Assembly (NCBI RefSeq): GCF_001949145.1
Contig: NW_019091386.1
Location: 1,838,131 to 1,878,114, forward strand
Direction: 5' to 3'
DNA: 39,984 bases
DNA from: Acanthaster planci
Lineage: Eukaryota; Echinodermata; Asteroidea; Valvatida; Acanthasteridae
Numbering within the stretch: the stretch's first letter is position 1; every line of letters begins with the position of its first letter. Shown piece by piece: positions 23,301 through 28,983 of this stretch. The notes under the pieces were generated by a model. The model worked only from the letters and a program-made list of their open reading frames with translations, had not been told where the DNA came from and searched no databases. The position numbers and the translations under genes were made by a program.

Positions 23301-26300
23301 CAAATAAACAATACACAGGGAGTGTTTCCCGACAGGAAACACTCACACGGCTTGCTACTACATGTACATGTATTTACATGTATAAGTGCAAGGTTAAAAT
23401 GTGATCTGAATGTTATACATTGGTATCTGGCAGCGTACATGTACATGTAGTTTAGTAAGCTTTCCATGGATGCTTGTACATTTCTTGGACCTCTTGTCTC
23501 ACCACTACAGAACTGCTGTGCGAAGCGACGACTTCGTTCACAACGAGGGGCCAATCACTCGGTAATATCGTGTGAAGGACTTAAACAATGTCCTTCAGAT
23601 GTTCCCATAGGAAACAACTGCAGGTTGTAAGATCAGGTGACCTGCTGATAGCCATTCCACTGTATCATTGAGGGCAATCACTCTGTCTTCAAAGAGTTCC
23701 CTGAAGTTACGTAGTCTAAGAACTGCACCAGGTAGGGCATTATTTGAAAGCTTACAGTTACATGTACACGTACGTGTGTACAAAATATTGTTTCAGATGC
23801 AACCATGCTAAGAGCAGAGCCGTAATGACTCAAGTCAATGACTCGACTCAAGCCTGACTCGAGTCGCAATTTTTGGCAACTTGACTTGAGTCCCAACGGG
23901 TAAATGATTAGACTCGACTGGAGTCTCTGTGACCTGTCTCGACTTGAACCTCTCATGGAGTCTCGACTCGAGTCTCAAAACATTAAAAGCAAAAATTTTT
24001 TGGCAAATAAAATTTAGAAATCAGATTCACAGCACTGCTCTTATATCGATCTTGAATACGTAGTACAGCAGGGGTGTAAGAATTCAGTCTTTTAGCTGAT
24101 TTCAGCTATTTTTTGTTTAGATGTTGACCCAAATTAAGTTTTTTGTACACCTGGTCTGCACATCAATATCTAAGGAACTACTTGTATTTACATTTCAGCT
24201 TTTTGCCAGCTGTTTTAGCTTTGATTTTTATAAGTGGCCACTCACATCCCAGTTTTGCCCCAAGGCGGGTTTTACTGTTTTGGCCTGTGTACCATGCAGA
24301 CAACGTGCGCTGGCGAGCATGTACCACAGTACAGGGCACTGTATTCACAAGAGTCGACCTGCCAGAAAACCAGTCTTGTAGAATCTTACCCGAAAAAGTC
24401 CGAGCATGCATGTGTACCTCATGCGCTCAAATTAATTTGAGCGCATGAGGTACATGTACCATGAATTAGTGCTCATGCACACTGCCAAAAACCGCAGTCA
24501 GCATAGCGCGCGGTCTTCAGCAGTGCGCACAGCATCATTTTATGCGCATCAAAAGTATGAAATACAAGTGCAGTCTTCTAAAACCTTTTGCTCAAAAGTA
24601 CTTACACGGCTTATTCAGACAGGAAGCACTTAGTGTACACGTTATGGTACTACGTACATGTACCACATCTATTGGGAGTATCAAATTTTAGGAAGAATTT
24701 CATAAATTGGGCCATCAGAATTTATGAGTTTCACATATACCAACAAGTTGAGAAAAACAGGGACAGGTGTTGATTTCAGAAGGATTTCAGGAGGAAGCGT
24801 AGTTCAGATACCGGTACATGTATGTTGCTGGGGGAGTAATGTGTGTGACCGTATTGTCCCCAGGTCCCTTATTACTACAGTGTATGAAAACCAATCGGAC
24901 TTGACAATAGGTGGCAAAATTAGGGACCTGTAGACTATACGGTCACCCATGTTACAAGTACATGTCGGTTTGAAAAGCAGGGTGAACTTGGTGGTATGGC
25001 ACTCAAAAAGTGTGATCGACTGATATATTTGGAATTCTTTTCCAAAATTTTTGGAAGAGTGTCTGACTCACCTTGCCAAAAACCCAGCCAGGCCTCGTTT
25101 TTTGGGCTTAGCTCCCTGGCTGGCGTAGGCCCAGTGGTCTCCTCCGCTCAGCTGGCTATGCAAGTTGACCTCCACGAAGCCCGGTTCAAGATTGTCCCTA
25201 TTCTCGTTGAGATCGTCCGTCGCCAGGGAGGACGAGTATTCTGTGCTCAGACTGGAGACGCTCGTGAAGGATGCCCTGGACTGCAGTTCGTGCTGCAAGA
25301 TGCCGGAGAGGCAGGGATGTTGGGAATCTGAGTGGCCATCCTGCGAGGGCTCAAAGAACGGCTCCTGCAGCTCAATGACAGCGTTTCCCGTCGCGCCCAG
25401 CTCTTCCAGGAACCGGGGGGTGCTCGTCGAGGGAGTGGTTCTGAGGGACTGGGACTTGTTAGGGGTGGTGACCCACTGTGGGGCTTTGGTGTCCAGATCT
25501 AGGCAGCCTTCGAGGGATTTGGGCCTCCTCAGCTTGGAGCTGCCGGGCACCTGGGAACCTAGGTCGATAACGTCAATAGTCGCTGGGGAAGTGGGATTCT
25601 CCCCAGAGAGCTCAATGTCACTCAGAATGAGCTCGTTGCTGCTGGTGATATCTAGCACCGCTGGCTGATCCAAAGATGATTCTTCGGACTGGACCGACAC
25701 GATACTGGTCGTGCCACAGTTAGGCAGTTGGCCAGTGCCCGAGTGTGAGGGATTTTCCTCTCCATCCCCTGGTGTCCGTTCACCATGCTGTCTCGTTAAG
25801 TCCGCTTCTAATCTTATTGCATCTTGTGGAGTTGCTGTGGCAAGATCGCTCCTTCCTCCATCACGAGAACTACCGACAGCTGTGTGGCTGCTGTCTTCTT
25901 TAATGGCTGAACTGTCTATGCCACTACATGAAGTTCTATTGCATAAAGTGTCCGTTCTCTGTACAGGATTGTTTGACAATGTACCCTCATCATGAGATTT
26001 GTTTGTCGTTGTGTCTGTAGATGCACTAGTCACAAGATTTATCGCTGTTGTAGAAGAGTCAAGGGACACGTCTTCCATCCTTGTTACAATGTCTTGGCTG
26101 TTTGACACCCTAGGCACCTGGTTTAGTTCATCTTGGTAGCGATGCCCACCGGTCAAGAAGGTTCTCGAGTCCGTCTTAGCTTGGACACTGTCATGACTGT
26201 TGTTTACTTTCTGACCAGCATTCTGTTGTCCTCGGGACCCAGTGACTGTCGTATATGGCAACGGCTCTGCAGCAACACCCATGCTTGGCGATTGGTCACT

Positions 26301-26429
26301 GACTTCAGACGACGAGTTAGGACGGACTTCCCCAAAATCACTGCTGCTCCCTGGGCCCTGAACTGGCTGCAGTAAACGCGATGGGTTATTGCAAATGTTG
26401 CCAGCTAATGCCCCGACTTGGGAGTCCAT
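2147..26429 (-). CDS. TBC1D12/14-like: TBC1D12/TBC1D14-family RabGAP protein (whole gene, 11 coding exons, 905 aa)
   Basis: Coding segments, in transcript order, are 26429-25072, 11145-10864, 8064-7982, 7724-7607, 6435-6248, 6099-6014, 5709-5638, 4676-4548, 4084-3975, 3381-3278 and 2334-2147. All splice sites are GT-AG, and the phases join to exactly 906 codons including the stop. The N-terminal ~450 residues are Ser/Thr/Asp-rich and probably disordered. Residues ~548-614 match the LPAKS-type linker and coiled coil of TBC1D12/14. The TBC domain runs from WWQG (624-627) to about 840. It keeps the IxxDxxR motif (I689, D692, R695) and the YxQ motif (Y729, Q731), the arginine and glutamine fingers used for GTP hydrolysis on Rab proteins. 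Vertebrate TBC1D12 and TBC1D14 act on RAB11-positive recycling endosomes, and TBC1D14 also in autophagy. A similar endosomal role is inferred here. I cannot tell TBC1D12 from TBC1D14; this may be the single ancestral form. The protein is longer than the human relatives, mainly in the N-terminus. Confidence 0.93.
2335..3277. other. TBC gene intron 10
   Basis: This is the 943-bp intron between exons 10 and 11. A minus-strand open frame of 123 codons (2589-2960) lies inside, but it has no recognisable domain and no conserved splice context. I see nothing else notable. Confidence 0.6.
3278..3381 (-). CDS. TBC1D12/14-like exon 10: [18 protein letters not shown] segment
   Basis: This exon encodes 810-843 with split codons W809 and G844. 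[20 protein letters not shown] then [11 protein letters not shown] is the strongly conserved C-terminal helical part of the TBC domain (vertebrate form: SLPLD-ACR-WD-F-RDGEEF). The acceptor is GTTCTCCAG and the donor is GTAAGG. Confidence 0.95.
3641..3800 (+). repeat. Dispersed repeat copy A (CAAGTCC-ATCACGAGCC family)
   Basis: This segment in intron 9 shares order and wording with 5251-5420 in intron 7: AGTCCATCACGAGCC, then CACAAGT, a middle with AAGTTCAT/CAGTTCAT, then TTGGCTT, ACTTGTGATG and ACTTACAGGGA. The two copies have the same orientation and are heavily diverged with indels. Source element unknown. Confidence 0.7.
3975..4084 (-). CDS. TBC1D12/14-like exon 9: [14 protein letters not shown] segment
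   Basis: This exon encodes M773-D808 and the first two bases of W809. [20 protein letters not shown] then [16 protein letters not shown] corresponds to the family's acidic helix and the PDIYLIDW motif of TBC domains. The acceptor is CTGCTTTCAG and the donor is GTAAGG. Confidence 0.93.
4145..4206 (+). repeat. AATATCCGAATACC-type dispersed repeat, copy 1
   Basis: GCGGAATATCCGAATACCGA then ATATTTGATC followed by AATATTCAAATATT. A diverged copy occurs at 14586-14640 (GGAATATCCAAATACCAGTA then TTTGATTGATTAATGAATA). The unit is AT-rich and internally symmetric. It was seen only as two copies here, so it may be a dispersed family. Confidence 0.5.
4548..4676 (-). CDS. TBC1D12/14-like exon 8: glutamine-finger VQGMSF segment
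   Basis: This exon is 129 bases, 43 whole codons (730-772). It begins [10 protein letters not shown], giving Q731 of the YxQ motif, and continues through [21 protein letters not shown], a clear match to the TBC1D12/14 core. The acceptor ATCCTCCAG and donor GTAAGT are canonical. A plus-strand open frame over the same bases (4476-4748) is only its shadow. Confidence 0.94.
4862..5163 (+). pseudogene. Decayed 3' end of a CR1-like non-LTR retrotransposon ORF2
   Basis: On the plus strand, antisense to the TBC gene and within intron 7, the translation gives [15 protein letters not shown], then [12 protein letters not shown], then [18 protein letters not shown] and [10 protein letters not shown], then [12 protein letters not shown]. 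The order ([35 protein letters not shown]) is the well-known C-terminal end of ORF2 in CR1/L2-type LINEs. Stop codons and at least one frameshift interrupt it (stops near 4960, 4984 and 5090), so it is a dead fragment truncated at its 5' side. No 3' terminal repeat was identified. Confidence 0.82.
5251..5420 (+). repeat. Dispersed repeat copy B (CAAGTCC-ATCACGAGCC family)
   Basis: This is the second copy of the repeat at 3641-3800, in intron 7, starting about 90 bases after the end of the LINE relic. It is rich in ACTTGTGATGGACTTACAGG and GACTTG words. Its closeness to the LINE relic is noted, but there is no evidence that they moved together. Confidence 0.7.
5638..5709 (-). CDS. TBC1D12/14-like exon 7: [14 protein letters not shown] segment of TBC domain
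   Basis: This exon is 72 bases, 24 whole codons (706-729), [15 protein letters not shown] then CYRPDIGY. It ends at Y729, the first residue of the YxQ catalytic motif, so the glutamine-finger motif is split across the exon 7/8 junction. The acceptor GGCACAG lies in a run of T residues, and the donor is GTAAGT. Confidence 0.95.
6014..6099 (-). CDS. TBC1D12/14-like exon 6: arginine-finger motif of TBC domain
   Basis: This short exon (86 bases) encodes V677-K705. The text [18 protein letters not shown] contains the IxxDxxR signature with the arginine finger at R695. No stretch of open frame longer than the exon marks it; it was found by matching the expected TBC segment between exons 5 and 7 and is flanked by a TTTTTGACAG acceptor and a GTATGA donor in the right phases. 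Confidence 0.93.
6248..6435 (-). CDS. TBC1D12/14-like exon 5: start of TBC domain (WWQG, RGRVW, ELNIT)
   Basis: This exon encodes K615-E676. [20 protein letters not shown] at 623-642 is the diagnostic opening of a TBC domain, and the following [17 protein letters not shown] is a near match to TBC1D12/14. The acidic end (EPDTEDSEE) is a variable loop, as in the relatives. The acceptor is CCCCTGCAG and the donor is GTGAAT. A minus-strand reading frame through this donor hits a stop almost at once, which supports the splice. Confidence 0.95.
6436..7606. other. TBC gene intron 4 with GACTTG-rich stretch and short hairpin
   Basis: The intron is 1171 bp. The part 6960-7400 is rich in GACTTG, CAAGTC and AGTCGG words, some in opposing orientation (GACTTGAGTCAAGTC near 7383). 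The part 7067-7094 is a perfect 12-bp hairpin (TTTCCGCCAATC with a 4-base loop). No coding exon was seen. Confidence 0.55.
7067..7094. repeat. Perfect 12-bp hairpin, TTTCCGCCAATC
   Basis: The arms 7067-7078 and 7083-7094 are exact reverse complements with a 4-base loop (CTTT). It contains an inverted CCAAT-like word. It sits in the GACTTG-rich stretch of intron 4. Role unknown. Confidence 0.75.
7607..7724 (-). CDS. TBC1D12/14-like exon 4: coiled coil before TBC domain
   Basis: This exon encodes I576-Q613 and splits E575 and A614. Heptad-like Lys/Gln/Leu spacing ([19 protein letters not shown]) supports a coiled coil. The end, LLKNWDQ, corresponds to the family's Trp-containing segment just upstream of WWQG. 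The donor is GTAAGT. Two acceptors (TTTGCAG, exon at 7724, or CAGAG two bases on) are possible; only the first keeps the frame. Confidence 0.91.
7982..8064 (-). CDS. TBC1D12/14-like exon 3: LPAKS linker and coiled-coil start
   Basis: This 83-base exon encodes N548-K574 and splits the codons on both sides (Q547 and E575). The text [20 protein letters not shown] is a close match to the linker before the coiled coil in vertebrate TBC1D12/14. The charged Lys/Glu pattern suggests an alpha helix. The acceptor is CTTTTCAG and the donor is GTAGAG, which is a weaker but usable site. Confidence 0.92.
8065..10863. other. TBC gene intron 2
   Basis: This 2.8-kb intron has no supported gene. It is A/T-rich, with scattered ACATGTAC words. 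Near its 5' end (transcript sense) at 10660-10830 it has repeated GACTTG words, including two copies of TGACTTGTGGAAAAATGA (about 10734 and 10796), which look like parts of the GACTTG-rich repeat family. Confidence 0.6.
10864..11145 (-). CDS. TBC1D12/14-like exon 2: NLF-WKS motif, polyglutamine, linker
   Basis: This exon encodes residues 454-546 with split codons R453 and Q547. It begins [11 protein letters not shown], the conserved family segment. It then has a Ser/Pro/Thr-rich stretch, a run of six glutamines (494-499), and ends in ALILENRPQ, which joins NLPAKS of the next exon as in vertebrate TBC1D12/14. The acceptor CTAACAG (exon starts 11145) and donor GTAAGT (10863-10858) are canonical. 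The glutamine run is the least conserved part and may vary in length between alleles. Confidence 0.92.
17333..17354. repeat. 22-bp perfect palindrome centred on ACCGGT
   Basis: TGTAGCGTACC followed by its exact reverse complement, with no loop. It belongs to the GTAC-rich landscape but is longer than the usual unit and has unique flanking bases within the arms. Confidence 0.85.
17831..17868 (+). repeat. 19-bp tandem duplication
   Basis: GTACCGGTAGATAATAACC is followed directly by GTACTGGTAGATAATAACC. There is one difference, so the duplication is recent. Confidence 0.85.
21062..21091. repeat. 12-bp perfect hairpin CACCTGTACCAA
   Basis: The arms 21062-21073 and 21080-21091 are exact reverse complements with a 6-base loop. 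It lies in intron 1, among similar GTAC-containing inverted repeats. Confidence 0.8.
21695..22064. other. Assembly gap (370 unknown bases)
   Basis: This is a run of N within intron 1 of the TBC gene. It does not touch any coding exon. The true length is unknown. Repeat-driven assembly failure is plausible given the flanking palindromes. Confidence 0.99.
23827..23980. repeat. GACTCGAGTC / GACTTGAGTC cluster
   Basis: About 150 bp contain many copies of GACTCAAGTC, GACTCGAGTC, GACTTGAGTC and GACTGGAGTC, a degenerate palindromic decamer, loosely spaced. The same word family occurs in introns 2, 4, 7 and 9 of the gene. Confidence 0.75.
24413..24454. repeat. 42-bp perfect palindrome, no loop
   Basis: The left half starts TGTACCTCATGCGCTCAAAT and its exact reverse complement follows without any spacer, centred between 24433 and 24434. 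Imperfect symmetry continues outward (GAGCATGCATGT against ACATGTACCATG). Confidence 0.92.
24836..24955. repeat. Short inverted-repeat element (arms about 34 bp)
   Basis: The arms 24836-24869 and 24922-24955 are reverse complements with roughly eight mismatches. They share GTGACCGTAT and CAGGTCCCT/AGGGACCTG. The 52-base centre has no coding capacity. Total length is about 120 bp, as in a small non-autonomous DNA element. No target-site duplication was recognised. Confidence 0.65.
25072..26429 (-). CDS. TBC1D12/14-like exon 1: long disordered N-terminal region
   Basis: This exon encodes residues 1-452 plus two bases of codon 453. Composition is dominated by Ser, Thr, Asp, Gly and Gln with no hydrophobic core, so it is probably intrinsically disordered and a likely site for phosphorylation and partner binding. 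It ends in [11 protein letters not shown] before a GTGAGT donor, matching the Lys-rich segment that precedes the NLF motif in the family. I chose the ATG at 26429 because it sits in a CAGCCATGG context and follows a possible acceptor (TTTTCCAG, exon start 26431). An in-frame ATG at 26477 would add 16 residues if that acceptor is not used. No upstream non-coding exon could be identified. Confidence 0.88.
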
Positions 26430-28978
26430 GGCTGGAAAATATTGGCCCCGAAAGCTTGCTTCATCAGTTACATACATGTACTGTCATGACTGTTTGACAG
26501 ACGGGTCGCACTTCCGCATTCACACATTGCTGTTGACATGCATGTAAATTACATGTACACAGCTGCCAACTTACAGTTTGCCAATGGGCAAACAACCAAG
26601 TGTACCACATGTCATCGGCCATCCGCATACCTGAACTTCAAATCACCATATCACGAGAAAAGCCAATCCAATAGCACAGAGATAGGGTACGGGGCAAAAA
26701 AAGTACCTCTCGATTGCCATCACCAATTACATGCGATATCCCGCCAAAATTCACTGGTTTCTGCCATGTTTCTTACCGCAAGTTTTTGTTAGACCTGCCA
26801 TCGTGAGTTAGTACCATTTCCAATGAAAATAGCTGGTACTGCGCCCGGTGGTCCCGTTACCAAACTGCTGGGAAGAAGATCAGAGACCAGCTAAAAGAAC
26901 AGAGGGCGTTTCTGATCGATGCGGTGCGTATATTACGTGTGTGTGTCTGGCCGCTGGCTAACCCCGGATAGAGGGAAAAATCTAGGGGTGGGGATAGAAA
27001 GGGGTTGGTAAGAATCAGAAATCTGGTTGGTTTAAACATGGAGGTAGTTGATACAAGTTCCGGTAAAATCTGTTTGGTGAAATGATTTTGAAGGATGACT
27101 TGGATGGAAACAGGATGACTGATACTAGTTACAAGAAAATACGCAGCTAACTTGCCGAGCCACAATTTTTTTCTCACGAGAAAAAGCCCTAAAACTGTGC
27201 AGGAGGTGTGTTTAGAGTGCCAAATGGCGGTGACCTTATTCTAAAATATTTTCCCCTTGTTCAATTTCGGCGAAGGAGGGTCTGGCCTAGGTACAGTACA
27301 TCCCCAGTCGCGCTTACCGCGCCTACATAAGTTATGATTTCTATGCCTTATATAAACACACTGTGTGCGCGAGCAACGGAATCGTGATAGCGCCACCACG
27401 GTAAAAGTCAGGCCAGTAAGTGTGTTGTTCAAGATGATCGGACGATGAAAAATCACCTTGGAAATATTTTCTATTTGGCTTTGTATAACATCAGAAACAT
27501 TCTGATCAAGTTATTTTGTCTGCAAATAAACAGACGACCGCTTTGATCATGATACAAGGCAACGTTAATTAATACATGCAATTTCATAGTCTGAAGGCCT
27601 AGTGTTGCGATGTTTTAAGGCACTGCGTTTTTCGAACAAGACGGGATTAGACGCAGAAATGCTAGTATTTACATCAACTTTTCTGAGTAGGAGAGTGATA
27701 AATGTCTGCAACGAAAGTTGCTCAACGATAGTGGAATATCTTGTCACATACACCTACAAGTGTTTGATTAACAACCCCGAGGCGTAGCGACGTAGGTGGG
27801 GGTGTGGAGGTTTGGCACCCGCGCGTCCCCCATAAATAATTCCAGTCGGCTAATAGAGCTTCGGTAGGCAAATGAATCCAAAATCAGTATATACGTTGTA
27901 AATGATGTACGTTTGCCATCGGCATTTCCCCGAAGCATGAAATGTAGCGTACCACAGTTCACCACACTAGGTTGGCGAACAAGTTACAAGTCGGCAAACT
28001 GAATCGTACTCCGGCACACCCCAAAGAAAATGCCGTAGCTAACGGACCCTTTCTTCAACTTTCCACGCACGAGGAAATTTCCTCGGACCTTGATATCTTG
28101 ATTTGCTGGTCAAAATGCTCAATGGCTGAATTTGCATGCATATTTAATTAATGTCAGAATCCACATTTTAATTTCCAAATCAGAGAACGTGGTTGACAAA
28201 CTACTCAATTTTTCCCAATGTTGACCCCTATATCCTTTAAAGAGCACGGTAGTTTGTGCCGGGGGCGGATTCCGTCCCAAGAACTCAGCTGTGCCACACT
28301 AGATTTCTTTCGAAACTTGGCATGCATGTAAAGACATGTCCTTGTCATTACAGATGTGAAGTTTGAACTCAATCAGATGGTTTTGTTGTTACGGTCATTT
28401 GAAGAGCTCCAATGTAGGCGCGTGCCAGCCTGCGTGCATTGAGCACCACAGTAAAAAGTACACTTTGTTCGGCTGACCTGTCTCTGTCGGCAAAATACGA
28501 GCTGCGCAAGAACAGCATGCGTGATTTAGAAAGATTAGTGTCAAGATGACAGCAGAGAGTTATTTTAAAAAATCGCCTCAGCTCCCCCCCCAAAAAAAAA
28601 CAGTGGTGAGGCAGGAAAAATGGAGGGGGAGGTGGATTCCGGCCCCCTGCTGTATTAGGGTTAAACTTAGCACGTTTATAAAAAGCGCCCTCTTTTTTAC
28701 CCTGAGAACTTCGAAAGTGCGCGCGTCTTGACCATCATTGTTACGTTCGTAAAAGTTTTAACAATTTTGCGAAAACATTCGTTTGTTTGCGTCATCGGTC
28801 ACTATGAGATGTCATTGTACGTTTGGCGTCCATGGAAACTATACACGGAAAATTTGTTTTGAGATCCAGAACTATCTTCACCAGCACAGTGTACGGACGT
28901 TTCAAGCTTTTCCGCTTTGAGATCTACGACATTTTAGGATAGTTAAAAGTTCCTTTGCACTCAAGAAACAAGAAGGAC
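26430..28978. other. Region between divergent genes (possible promoters)
   Basis: This is 2.5 kb between the start codons of the minus-strand TBC gene and the plus-strand small gene. It must hold both 5' ends and any non-coding first exons. I could not place them. A TATATAA at about 27348-27354 (minus reading) lies too close to the only nearby good donor (GTAAGC, 27310-27315) to form a usual first exon. No coding frame is supported. Confidence 0.5.
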
Positions 28979-28983
28979 ATGAC
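28979..28983 (+). CDS. Small gene coding exon 1: start codon
   Basis: ATGAC before a GTAAGT donor. It supplies Met and the first two bases of the Thr codon; the exon 5' end and UTR are not resolved. In the transcript it joins to TAAGATTGG of exon 2, giving MTKIG. Confidence 0.65.

Larger units (their letters stand above)
22065..25071. other. TBC gene intron 1, exon-1-proximal part
   Basis: The part 22320-22980 is A/T-rich and nearly free of the GTAC words that fill the rest of the intron. The part 22980-23780 is again GTAC-rich and contains the hairpin GAGTGTTTCC/GGAAACACTC (23320-23344). The part 23827-23980 is a GACTCGAGTC-type block, and 24413-24955 has two strong inverted repeats. No exon is supported. 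Confidence 0.6.

Noticed and set aside
25165-25668. Plus-strand open frame of 167 codons
   Set aside because: It is antisense to TBC exon 1, whose GC-rich coding sequence keeps the opposite strand open. No domain was seen.
27310-27354. TATATAA plus GTAAGC as promoter and first exon for the TBC gene
   Set aside because: The TATA-like word and the donor are only about 35 bases apart, leaving almost no first exon. Not supported.
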